Assembly: GCA_964539305.1 (NCBI GenBank)
Contig: CAZIIM010000006.1
Location: forward strand, 6,691 to 70,690
Source: CAZNUM01 sp964539305
Lineage (GTDB): Bacteria; Fidelibacterota; Marinisomatia; Marinisomatales; TCS55
DNA length: 64,000 bases
Direction: 5' to 3'
Under the pieces are notes generated by a model that saw only the letters and a program-made list of their open reading frames with translations, was not told the DNA's origin and searched no databases. Made by a program: the position numbers and the translations under genes. How positions within the stretch are numbered: the stretch's first letter is position 1; each line of letters begins with the position of its first letter. Of this stretch, positions 26,001-32,222 are shown one piece after another.

Positions 26001-28152
26001 GGACGTAGCTGGAAATACCTCCGACCTGCTTACTGATTCATCTCCGTTTTTACGGTATAACACGCCTCCCAGCATTTTAACGATTGCGGATACAACCGCT
26101 AAAGAGGATATTGATTATTCTCAGTTGGTGCAGGTAGATGATATCGATTTAACCACCTTAAGGGGAGATTTATTCAGTTATCAATTAGAAACGAGAATCA
26201 TTGATCATTCCGGTTCTAACCCTGATACTGTTTTGATTGACACGCTTAATGCCAGCATTTCCAATACGGGTAAAATTGTATTTACGCCCACAAAATGGGA
26301 TACGGCGGATTATGTGTTCCGGGTCTTAGTAACGGATGCATGGGGGCTTAAAGATACACTTGATTATGGAATTACGGTACTTCCCGTGAATGATGCGCCC
26401 ATTATTGATTTATCCTCCGTAGGGAAACTGGAATTCCTGGAGGGGGCAAACAGCGACACGATTAATCTGACCGCTTACTCCTACGATGAGGATGATGATA
26501 CCACAGCATTGAAATGGTCCGCCAGGATCCTCTCCACATTACCAGATTTACCTGCCTATCCGACGGGACGAATCGATTTCGATCCGACTCATCCACCTGC
26601 AACCATTCGAGCGTTTCGAAAATCACTTCAGGAACAGTATCCCCAGGCGCGTATCTACCAGGGAATAAATACAGAAACAGGCGGGTTATACCTCAGTCTG
26701 GATGCGGCTGGAGACAAATTAAAAGTCAACCTTCCAAAAACAGGCGATTCCACCTATGCCTCCATTGCCCCGGTGGATACCAATTATTACAGCACCTCCG
26801 ATTTACAAGTGGAATTCACGGTGATCGATCCCGGAAATTTGGAAGGAAAGGATACGATTACTTTTTCGATCACACCTATCAATGATCCGCCGGAATGGAC
26901 CGGTTTGAACGACACAACCATCGTGGAAAATGATTCCATCTATCTTGATTTCGCCAATTACCTCTCCGATGTGGATGATTCGGTCCTGACCATTACCATT
27001 CAACCCCTGACTTTCGGTTCCAGCATGACGGTGGAGCCATCCAAAACTTATTCAACCACTTCAAACGGCGTTGTTTTCACGAGTTCTTCTAAAAACGATA
27101 CGGTGAAATTTAAACCGGCTCTACTCTGGTTCGGCCCTACGGGTCCCTGGAAAATCAGCAATTCGGATTCCTCCCTGATCCAGATTTCAGCAGCCGACAG
27201 TGATACAACCGTTGTTGACAGTTTTGTCGTCAGAGTCCAGCGGGTACCTCGTCCTGAGATCCGCATGTACGTTGTCCAAAACAATGCGTTTACCAACTTC
27301 TATGAGGTCTTCATCGTGGATTCGGTCGGGAAGACCACTGACTTGACGTTGGAGATCCAATCGAAACAGGTACCCCTGGACACTGTGGCGGCCTACACTT
27401 ACGTGGGACATCATCAATTCTCTGAAACACAGGGAAACTACATTTTTGAAGTTCGGGCGACAGGAGTTGTGGGCGATACGACGGTATCGAATACAGTGGG
27501 ACTTGCCGTGGCGCGGACGTTTACCTCCTGGACAGGGGCCAGCCCCGACGGCCGTTTCCGGGTGACCGGCTCCACCGGAACGGTGGAATACGATCAGACA
27601 GTCCTGATCATCGACTCGACCATGTTTGATCCTTATTTCAGTGACCGGGCATCGTACCTGCTGGGTAATGATATTTACGGTTTCAAACGACCGGTGGAAG
27701 TTTCACTCCCAAGTCGGGAAACTGAAATCGCCATTTATGAACGGACCACGGGCATGGGCTGGATTGAATTGCCCTCCATTACGGAAAACGGACGTGTTAG
27801 AGCCTACACCGATAAAATGGGTTATTTCCGCCTGGGACCGAAAACACTCATCGTTCCGGGAATGACGTCACTCCATCAGAACTACCCCAATCCTTTTAAT
27901 CCTGTTACAACCATTGTTTTTGATCTGGGTTTCGTCGATGGACCTTATCAGCGGGTTCAACTGGCCGTGTACAATATTCTGGGGCAGAATGTGAAAACAC
28001 TGGTGAACGATGAAAAGGGAATTGGGCGCTATACGGTTCGCTGGAATGGAAAAGATGAAAACGGGGTGGATGTAGCCTCCGGAATTTATTTCGTCCACTT
28101 AATGACCGACCGTGGTCGATCCCAAACCAAAAAGATTATGTTAATCCGATGA
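20053..28152 (+). CDS. Giant T9SS-exported adhesin-like protein
   Basis: A 2699-residue protein with a signal peptide (MFKRQIPLTFLFISIVFS). Residues about 147-1626 hold 12 units of about 123 residues. Each runs from PTVSSVSST, through GTPQITLETGT and SSDLDY, to GTIKDAAGN and ends near IIIDT, as in bacterial Ig-like adhesin repeats. Residues about 2010-2370 contain cadherin/tandem-95-like domains opening with NTPPSI, NDAPII and NDPPEW. The last 85 residues are a type A T9SS sorting domain (LHQNYPNPFNP; YNILGQNVKTL; GIYFVHL; KKIMLIR). The protein should cross the outer membrane and be attached at the surface. A TTG lies just before the chosen ATG. The repeat region is more AT-rich than its neighbours. 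Confidence 0.9.
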   Translation: MFKRQIPLTFLFISIVFSQSATIRTIHDIGTELSPSGYYNYAASTYNSTGGFRITTSSFTNNTTYVIKYQINGGTKTQLTTGTHVGTSMNIDIQNASLPSLSNGDKIIFYITNDAFGSNTEVTAQADDDGYYFVSNSVGDKDYFYYDVTVPTVSNVTSDNTDATKIIGQTVDIKITFSEIVDVVTSGGTPILTLETGSSDATASYNSGTGTADLIFRYTVSSGNTSSDLDYTNTSALTTNGGTIRDKAGNDATLTLATPGQAGSLGYNKNFVIDGVAPTISSINPPNDGSYKEGSILDFTVNYSEAVTVTGTPTLSLNVGGTAVNASYNSGSGSTSLVFRYTVLNGHNDSDGIALTSPVVLNGGTMQDANGNDASLTFSPPVTSGIIIDDTAPTVSSVSSTQTDGYYKAGDVIPITVTFDETVYVTGTPQITLETGTTDATVDYTSGSGSTVLTFNYTVASGQTSSDLDYSTTTSLALNGGTIKDLAGNSAVLTLPGVGQTGSLSYNKSLIVDTTAPTVSSVSSSSPDATYKIGDVIPIKVTFDETVIVTGSPQLVINTGSVNTGITYSSGSGTTDLIFNYTVSEGHSSSDLAYVSTSALSGTIKDAAGNSADLTLPTPGASGSLSANKNFVIDGVRPTVSNVTSTKADGSYKAGVQIDITITFDEIVNVTGTPQLTLETGTSDAVVNYASGSGNNTLTFSYVVSSGESSSDLSYQSTSALALNSGTIKDNAGNSATLTLPIIGSSTSLSGQKRIIIDTTAPTISDVTSTKDNGYYNAGDVIPITVTFSEDIVVSGTPKLTLETGSSDVVVDYSSGTGTSTLTFNYTVSSGENSTDLDYLSASALTPGTSIQDSAGNDAVLTLATPGSSGSLGANKNLIIDTIVPTVDSVSSTFGNGSFTVGEVIPIQVYFSESVVVSGTPKLKLNTGADSTAVSYTSGSSTNTLTLQYTVASGDSSLDLDYQSAGSLSLNGGSIADSAGNSATLTLATPGQPNSLGANKAIIIDTSSPRVLNVSSDKTNGSYTTGELIDITVLFTEAVTVTGTPQLRLNTGTDSTAADYISGSGTTTLTFRYTVASGDSSLDLDYQSAGSLSLNGGTIKDAAGNAAVLTLAAPGDPGSLGNNKALVIDAIAPKVLSVTSTATDTSYKADDVIPITVTFHEAVVVAGTPQITLNTGSSTTAVDYSSGSGTTTLTFNYTVAAGDSSLDLDYSSTTALALNSGTIKDATGNAAVLTLPTVGGSKSLGGSKDIIVDTRAPTVSLVTSTKDDGSYKAGITIPVDIVFSEPVIVSGTPQITLETGTSDETINYASGSTTDTLVFNYTVASGDTTSDLDYINTTALALNGGSIIDAAGNTAVLTLPTPGAANSLAYNKDIIIDTVAPTVDSVSSTTADGSYMIGDEIAIKIYFDENVYVTSGTPTVTLETGSTDETVNYTSGSGTNTFLFTYTVASGDSSDDLDYTSVSALDVAGGITDLAGNVLTATLPTPGASGSLGNNKDLIVDGIVPTVSKVTSSNPDQAYKTGDTLQILVIGSENLVVTGTPKMTLETGTSDAVTSYISGSGNDTLVFQYIVSSGESSSDLNYSATDALALNGGTIKDEAGNALTLTLPGVNSDSSLAGQKNIVIDTQKPSAVLTYDDPDNLVRFEDGTLLITATFSDSININYLPTIYINLPETSSDIENADMTRLADTVYTYNLSLPDTIDGIISVDSIIAYDKALNKLSADSISNKAVVKIDNTDPGIFTTGEVVAVGDTVVVNWFNAATDRLQITVPLPKLNGTQNDNSLLNGGDVDIKMRIAQRMSDTSWVSIPTSDTGNPGAPKDSIKALTDSIFSRSRQNIIDQLTPKGLTQGDTIYVMAVINDAVGNTTEGTPSSSFFILDTLPPAKGTFSTGSEFTVNKDTLISNDTLYVRWEGFSDPLQSSAAGSGIDRFEYAVKEGSGALDGFRGWRAMDQVELQSLNKTDTLLIDTLAFEHNKQYTVSVRAVDVAGNTSDLLTDSSPFLRYNTPPSILTIADTTAKEDIDYSQLVQVDDIDLTTLRGDLFSYQLETRIIDHSGSNPDTVLIDTLNASISNTGKIVFTPTKWDTADYVFRVLVTDAWGLKDTLDYGITVLPVNDAPIIDLSSVGKLEFLEGANSDTINLTAYSYDEDDDTTALKWSARILSTLPDLPAYPTGRIDFDPTHPPATIRAFRKSLQEQYPQARIYQGINTETGGLYLSLDAAGDKLKVNLPKTGDSTYASIAPVDTNYYSTSDLQVEFTVIDPGNLEGKDTITFSITPINDPPEWTGLNDTTIVENDSIYLDFANYLSDVDDSVLTITIQPLTFGSSMTVEPSKTYSTTSNGVVFTSSSKNDTVKFKPALLWFGPTGPWKISNSDSSLIQISAADSDTTVVDSFVVRVQRVPRPEIRMYVVQNNAFTNFYEVFIVDSVGKTTDLTLEIQSKQVPLDTVAAYTYVGHHQFSETQGNYIFEVRATGVVGDTTVSNTVGLAVARTFTSWTGASPDGRFRVTGSTGTVEYDQTVLIIDSTMFDPYFSDRASYLLGNDIYGFKRPVEVSLPSRETEIAIYERTTGMGWIELPSITENGRVRAYTDKMGYFRLGPKTLIVPGMTSLHQNYPNPFNPVTTIVFDLGFVDGPYQRVQLAVYNILGQNVKTLVNDEKGIGRYTVRWNGKDENGVDVASGIYFVHLMTDRGRSQTKKIMLIR

Positions 28153-28802
28153 AGTGGTTTCCAAAAATCACCCTTTTTGTGACGCTGATCTGGTTCGGAT
28201 TGGAAATGCAATCCTGCCGAAAACAGTATTCCGCCTTGCCGGAGGACATGACCGATTACGGCTGGACTTTGTATGAGTCCGGAGACTATCTCACCGCCAA
28301 TAATTGGTTCCAACAGTCGGTGGATTCAGACACGTCCTGGAAGGACGGGTACAACGGCTTGGGGTGGAGCTACGGTAAATTGATGGTTCTGGACAGCAGT
28401 ATTTCCTATTTCACCAAAGGGCTGAGCAAATCCCAGGATCCTTTCATCAAGACGGATATTCATTCCGAAATATTAGCAGGGTTGACGTTTTCCTATTATG
28501 CTCAGGGCGATGCCAGAAATACCATTTATTACGCTGACAGCTTATTGACCCGCACAACCAAGCCACTGGAACCGGGTTGGTCCTTTTCTCATGATTCACT
28601 CCTGAATTACCTGGATGTGAGAATCACTTTGGCGGCCGCCTATTTCGATGAAAAGAAGTTTGATTCTACCGCATTGCAAATCGGGATTATTCTGGACAGC
28701 TTAAGTAAATCAGACACAGTGGTGACCGATACGTCGCTTCAGGGCCGGAAAAACATGGCGGCCCAAATCCAGTCGCTTCAGGACTTTCTGTTTAAAAATT
28801 AG
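28149..28802 (+). CDS. TPR lipoprotein
   Basis: A 217-residue protein. A hydrophobic leader ends in MQSC (Cys23), a plausible lipobox, so it is likely lipid-anchored. Residues 35-110 contain TPR-like helices (YGWTLYESGDYLTANNWFQQS, then GYNGLGWSYGKLMVLDSSIS). It overlaps the stop of the giant T9SS gene by 4 bases (ATGA), so the two are translationally coupled. A role in assembly or anchoring of the giant protein is possible but is only inferred from position. Confidence 0.7.
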   Translation: MKWFPKITLFVTLIWFGLEMQSCRKQYSALPEDMTDYGWTLYESGDYLTANNWFQQSVDSDTSWKDGYNGLGWSYGKLMVLDSSISYFTKGLSKSQDPFIKTDIHSEILAGLTFSYYAQGDARNTIYYADSLLTRTTKPLEPGWSFSHDSLLNYLDVRITLAAAYFDEKKFDSTALQIGIILDSLSKSDTVVTDTSLQGRKNMAAQIQSLQDFLFKN

Positions 28803-28811
28803 TGTAGTCTG

Positions 28812-29261
28812 TTGAAACGGCATACGCGCTGGATGGAGCAGGCCCTGATGCAGGCAAATCGGGCCTTTGAAGCCGGAGAAGTGCCGGTAGGTGCTGTCGT
28901 TGTTCATCAGGGTAAAATCGTTGGCCGGGGTTATAATCAGCGGGAAACCCTGAACGACCCCACGGCCCATGCGGAGATTATCGCCATTACGGCTGCAGCC
29001 AATACACTGGAAAGCTGGCGTTTGCAGGATTGCACGTTGTACGTGACGAAAGAACCTTGCCCCATGTGTGCCGGCGCCATTCTTAATTCCCGTTTAAAAC
29101 AGGTTGTGTTTGGGTGTTATGATGAACAGGAGGGATGTTGCGGTTCCCTGTACCAGCTCTGCAGTGATCCCCGTTTTAAAGTACAGGTGGCCGTGAAAGG
29201 TGGTATCCTGGAAGAACGGTGCCTGGGATTGATTCAGGACTTTTTTCAGTCCAGGCGTTAG
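28812..29261 (+). CDS. tadA: tRNA adenosine deaminase
   Basis: A 149-residue zinc-dependent deaminase that converts A34 to inosine in tRNA-Arg(ACG). The zinc site is complete: His53 and Glu55 in HAEI, Cys83 and Cys86 in PCPMC. The start is a TTG giving KRHTRWMEQALMQANRAF, which matches the family N-terminus. The substrate tRNA-Arg(ACG) is at 18728. It lies 9 bases after the TPR lipoprotein gene and directly before tRNA-Ser(CGA). A nucleobase deaminase is the alternative, but the length and FxxGEVPVGAV pattern favour TadA. Confidence 0.9.
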   Translation: MKRHTRWMEQALMQANRAFEAGEVPVGAVVVHQGKIVGRGYNQRETLNDPTAHAEIIAITAAANTLESWRLQDCTLYVTKEPCPMCAGAILNSRLKQVVFGCYDEQEGCCGSLYQLCSDPRFKVQVAVKGGILEERCLGLIQDFFQSRR

Positions 29262-29284
29262 CTTTAATTTAATTCGCTGTTTCT

Positions 29285-29372
29285 GGAGAGGTGGCAGAGT
29301 CTGGCTGAATGCGCCGCACTCGAAATGCGGTTTACCCTTCGGGTAACGGGGGTTCGAATCCCTCCCTCTCCG
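29285..29372 (+). tRNA. tRNA-Ser (CGA anticodon), host of GIY-YIG cassette B
   Basis: An 88-base class II tRNA. The acceptor stem GGAGAGG pairs with CCTCTCC, with discriminator G. The anticodon loop CTCGAAA reads CGA, serine. The long variable arm is GTTTACCCTTCGGGTAAC. No CCA is encoded. Its D-arm is nearly the same as that of tRNA-Ser(TGA). The GIY-YIG start codon lies 6 bases after the end. Confidence 0.96.
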
Positions 29373-29444
29373 CATTTGATGTGGAGTGTTTACATTATCC
29401 GTAGTTCAATCGATGGTTTTACATACTGTGGAATGAGTCAGGAT
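29357..29444 (+). repeat. 88-base direct repeat, first copy (tRNA tail plus start of GIY-YIG gene)
   Basis: It begins with the last 16 bases of tRNA-Ser(CGA) and runs into the nuclease gene. It recurs 303 bases later at 29660-29747 with three mismatches by my count. Confidence 0.9.
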
Positions 29445-29642
29445 ATACCAGCTCGATTAAAAGCTCACAATCGGGGTAAAGTCCGTTCCACCAAAGCCCA
29501 TCGTCCTTTCGAGCTGATGTATCATGAAACGGTAGGGGATCGGCTTTCAGCAAGGAAGCGGGAGAAATATCTTAAATCAGCAGCAGGTCGTCGGTACGTA
29601 AGTCGTTTATTAAACAGTAACGGGGGTTCCCCGCCCGCCTGA
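29379..29642 (+). CDS. Small GIY-YIG nuclease (cassette B)
   Basis: An 87-residue intact GIY-YIG family nuclease. The motifs are VYII (4-7), YCG (16-18), an Arg in ARLKAHNRG, a Glu in ELMYHE, and a basic helix SARKREKYLKS. The ATG at 29379 is 6 bases beyond the tRNA; the frame is open further upstream only because it reads through the tRNA. The stop lies within an imperfect hairpin (29629-29659, CCCCGCCCG against CGGGCGGGG), so the last codons, Ser-Pro-Pro-Ala, come from the hairpin. Cassette A ends in the same four residues. Small UPF0213 proteins are poorly understood; location on two tRNA-Ser genes suggests a target there. Confidence 0.88.
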   Translation: MWSVYIIRSSIDGFTYCGMSQDIPARLKAHNRGKVRSTKAHRPFELMYHETVGDRLSARKREKYLKSAAGRRYVSRLLNSNGGSPPA

Positions 29643-29659
29643 CCGGCGGTCGGGCGGGG
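29629..29659 (+). repeat. Imperfect GC-rich hairpin at the end of cassette B
   Basis: Nine pairs, CCCCGCCCG (29629-29637) with CGGGCGGGG (29651-29659), with a 13-base loop that can partly pair. It covers the stop codon. A decayed version follows cassette A. No T tract follows, so a classical terminator is unlikely. Confidence 0.75.
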
Positions 29660-29747
29660 AATCCCTCCCTCTCCGCATTTGATGTGGAGTGTTTACATTA
29701 TCCATAGTCCAATCGATGGTTTTACGTACTGTGGAATGAGTCAGGAT
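29660..29747 (+). repeat. 88-base direct repeat, second copy
   Basis: It begins with AATCCCTCCCTCTCCGC, identical to the end of tRNA-Ser(CGA) plus one base, followed by ATTTG and the first 22 codons of a GIY-YIG gene. It thus recreates the junction found behind the real tRNA. Confidence 0.9.
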
Positions 29748-29768
29748 GTTTCCATTCGTTTGAGATAG
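29682..29768 (+). pseudogene. GIY-YIG nuclease remnant (cassette C)
   Basis: Twenty-eight codons from an ATG to TAG. The first 22 match cassette B except for changes such as HSP for RSS; the last six (VSIRLR) drift, and the rest of the gene is missing. It contains the VYII and YCG motifs but no catalytic Arg or Glu region, so it cannot be active. It lies in tandem behind cassette B, preceded by a tRNA tail without a tRNA. Confidence 0.85.
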
Positions 29769-29821
29769 TCGGCCTGCATTTTAAATAGTTTCGTACCGGC
29801 CATCTTAATAAATTAAACCCC

Positions 29822-30208
29822 ATGGATGAGTTATCGCAGTTTCATCTAACTGAAGAAGATATGAAACGTTACCGGAAGCGGATTGCGGAAATCGATCTGT
29901 CTAAAATTCCGGAAGTGCTGAAGCAGATCCCCCCGAAAGTGGAAGCCCTGGTACAGAATCCCTCCCTGGCGGAATACCAGATTAAACTCATTACCGATAT
30001 TTCCAAATTATATACTGTTTTAAAGAATTATCCTGAAGTATCTGACGACATAAAACGGCGGATTCTTTTCGCACTGGAATATTTTCTCGATGAAAAAGAC
30101 GAAATTCCTGACCGCATTCCCGGAATTGGTTTACTGGATGACTACGTACTGGTCCGCTGGGTAGTAGATCAGATTATGGTCGAATATAAAGATGTGTTCC
30201 AGGCGTGA
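29822..30208 (+). CDS. DUF1232 (YkvA-like) protein
   Basis: A 128-residue protein. The C-terminal half has the DUF1232 signature YFLDEKDEIPDRIPGIGLLD followed by a Val-rich segment (DDYVLVRWVV). The N-terminal half is helical and charged. Family function is unknown; many members are membrane-associated, though this one has only weak hydrophobic stretches. The ATG follows ACCCC with no clear ribosome site. Confidence 0.75.
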   Translation: MDELSQFHLTEEDMKRYRKRIAEIDLSKIPEVLKQIPPKVEALVQNPSLAEYQIKLITDISKLYTVLKNYPEVSDDIKRRILFALEYFLDEKDEIPDRIPGIGLLDDYVLVRWVVDQIMVEYKDVFQA

Positions 30209-30214
30209 CCTGGA

Positions 30215-30418
30215 TCAGGACAGCTTTTCCAGATCTTCTTCTGAAAACTGCCACTGGCAGGCGGGGCACCACCAGGGTTTGCCGTAGTATTCGGGAACAT
30301 TTTTCTGGAGTTCCAGATCGTGATCACACTTGGGACATTTCCGTTGGGTGCCCGGTTCAGGCCATTTGTAATCGGGCCTGAATTTGACGGGATAATCTAG
30401 ATTTGAATCATTTTCCAT
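30215..30418 (-). CDS. Small zinc-ribbon protein
   Basis: A 67-residue protein with two Cys-x-x-Cys pairs (CPKCDHD near residue 28 and CPACQW near residue 51), a typical four-cysteine zinc ribbon. The region between contains YYGKPWWC. It lies in the 276-base space between two forward genes, convergent with the DUF1232 gene. The clear zinc-ribbon pattern supports a real gene; the function is unknown. Confidence 0.65.
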   Translation of the reverse strand: MENDSNLDYPVKFRPDYKWPEPGTQRKCPKCDHDLELQKNVPEYYGKPWWCPACQWQFSEEDLEKLS

Positions 30419-30484
30419 GCCTGAATTTAAACCCGTTTCAAAACTCTACAACAGAACTATCCCGGCACAAGCAGGAGTTCTTTT

Positions 30485-31552
30485 ATGAGTAAGATGATTA
30501 CGGTTGCCCTGGATGCCATGGGGGGAGATTACGGTCCTGCCCCCAATGTTGCCGGTGCCGTGTTAGCCACAAATGCCAATCCGGTTCATATTATTCTCGT
30601 GGGCGACGAAGAAAAATTAAACCGGGAACTGGAACAACACATTTTTCCCGAAGGGTCCATCGAAGTCGTTCATGCTTCTGAAAATATCGGGATGGAGGAA
30701 ATCCCGAAAGAAGCCGTTGAAAAAAAGCATGATGCTTCCGTATTGGTGGCAGCCCGACTCGTGCAGGAGGGTCGGGCGGATGCCTTGGTATCGGCTGGCA
30801 GTACCGGGTCGGTGGTGCTATCCGCAGCAAAATATATCCCCAGAATTCAAGGGGTCCGTCGAACGGCAATTGCCACCGTCTACCCCACCATGAACGAGTT
30901 TAAGAAAGATGACCATTTAGCCCTCATGCTGGATGTGGGTGCCAATGTTCATTGCGGTCCCGAAGAACTGGTTCAGTTTGCCATTATGGGCGCCCGTTAC
31001 GTGGGAACGGTTCGGAGTGTCGATAATCCCACCGTTGCTTTACTGAATATTGGAGAAGAAGCCTCCAAAGGGGGGGAGACGATGCAGACGGCCTTTCAAC
31101 TCCTGAAACAGACACCCAATCTGAATTTTATTGGAAATATTGAGGGAAAAGATATTTTACGGGGCATCGTGGATGTGATTGTAACAGAAGGCTTTGTCGG
31201 AAACATTGTGATTAAAACCCTGGAAGGGGCCGCCAAAGCGGTGGGTACACTCAGTAAAATGGCCTTCAAGAAGAAGTTTATCTGGAAACTGGGTTTAATC
31301 ATGCTTCGGAAGGGATTGAACATGCTCCGGGAGGTGACCGATTATTCCGAGTATGGGGGGGCACCCCTTCTGGGATTTGATAAAATGGTGATTATTGCCC
31401 ACGGCCGATCCAGTGGAAAAGCCATATCTAATGCGATTAAAGTGGCTGGAAAATGTATCCGAGACGATGTTTGCGGTGAAATTGCTCGGAATATCCATGA
31501 ATTTGAAAACCAGCCTGAACTGGAATTCCAGCGGCTCCGCCATGATATTTAA
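30485..31552 (+). CDS. plsX: Phosphate acyltransferase
   Basis: A 355-residue peripheral membrane enzyme that makes acyl-phosphate from acyl-ACP, the first step of phospholipid synthesis in bacteria with PlsY. The signature VALDAMGGDYGP is at residues 7-18, and later family stretches are present (SAGSTGSVVLSAAK, VTEGFVGNIVIKTLEGAAKA, GGAPLLGFDK). The length is normal. A CAGGAG ribosome site lies 8 bases before the ATG. Unlike many bacteria, neither rpmF nor fabH is next to it. It ends convergently with the PEGA gene, overlapping by 4 bases. Confidence 0.96.
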   Translation: MSKMITVALDAMGGDYGPAPNVAGAVLATNANPVHIILVGDEEKLNRELEQHIFPEGSIEVVHASENIGMEEIPKEAVEKKHDASVLVAARLVQEGRADALVSAGSTGSVVLSAAKYIPRIQGVRRTAIATVYPTMNEFKKDDHLALMLDVGANVHCGPEELVQFAIMGARYVGTVRSVDNPTVALLNIGEEASKGGETMQTAFQLLKQTPNLNFIGNIEGKDILRGIVDVIVTEGFVGNIVIKTLEGAAKAVGTLSKMAFKKKFIWKLGLIMLRKGLNMLREVTDYSEYGGAPLLGFDKMVIIAHGRSSGKAISNAIKVAGKCIRDDVCGEIARNIHEFENQPELEFQRLRHDI

Positions 31553-32156
31553 AGCGCTGCGATCCAGATAAGGACCAGCGCTAATAATCCCATTGTTAGA
31601 CCTACAACAGTTGACCGCTGACGATCGGTGCGCCACTTTAAGAGTTCCTGATGATAAGTCATTGTTTCAAGAGAGATGGTCAGCGTATCTGCTGGCGCCA
31701 TGTACACCTGTTTTACCACGCCCCATAACCGGTCCCGGTAAATATTCTGGACAGAACCCGGTAAAAAACTGATTGTATGAAGACCCGATGGCACAGGAAC
31801 CGGTTTATTGAGTGGCGAATATCCCATGAGAACGCCATCAATATAAATGGGAACATGACTGGTATCGGTTACGATGANNNNNNNNNNNNNNNNNNNNNNN
31901 NNNNNNNNNNNNNNNNNNNNNNNNNNNNNNNNNNNNNNNNNNNNNNNNNNNNNNNNNNNNNNNNNNNNNNNNNNNNNCCCATGAGAACGCCATCAATATA
32001 AATGGGAACATGACTGGTATCGGTTACGATGATTAGATATGACAGGGATTCAGGTTTATTTTGAATGTTCTGCGCGGTGAGAAGGGGAGTAAGGAGCATA
32101 ATTGAAAACAGAATCCCACACCCGTTTCTGAATCCTGAAGACAGTGTCATTTCCAT
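31549..32156 (-). CDS. PEGA-domain membrane protein, split by a false gap
   Basis: Once one copy of the duplicated 55 bases and the Ns at 31878-31977 are dropped, one continuous minus-strand frame of about 150 residues results. It has a signal peptide (ending LTPLLTAQN), a PEGA domain (VPIYIDGVLMG, SPLNKPVPVPSGLHTISFLPG), a linker with MAPADTLTISLE, and a membrane segment at the very C-terminus (GLTMGLLALVLIWIAAL). PEGA domains are surface or periplasmic beta domains of unclear role. The start ATG at 32156 is 66 bases from the divergent lipoprotein gene, so the two share a promoter region. Confidence 0.75.
31878..31977. other. 100-N run: false scaffold gap with 55-base duplicated flanks
   Basis: Bases 31823-31877 and 31978-32032 are identical. 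Merging them restores the PEGA gene frame exactly. Confidence 0.93.
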
Positions 32157-32222
32157 TCAATTAAATTAGTTCACGATGAATCAAGTCTGGAAGAGACATT
32201 TTTTCCATCTAAATTTCCACCG

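Noticed and set aside
29285..29768. Genomic island or prophage integrated at tRNA-Ser
   Set aside because: No integrase, phage or conjugation genes are nearby. The duplicated tRNA tails bracket only a nuclease gene.
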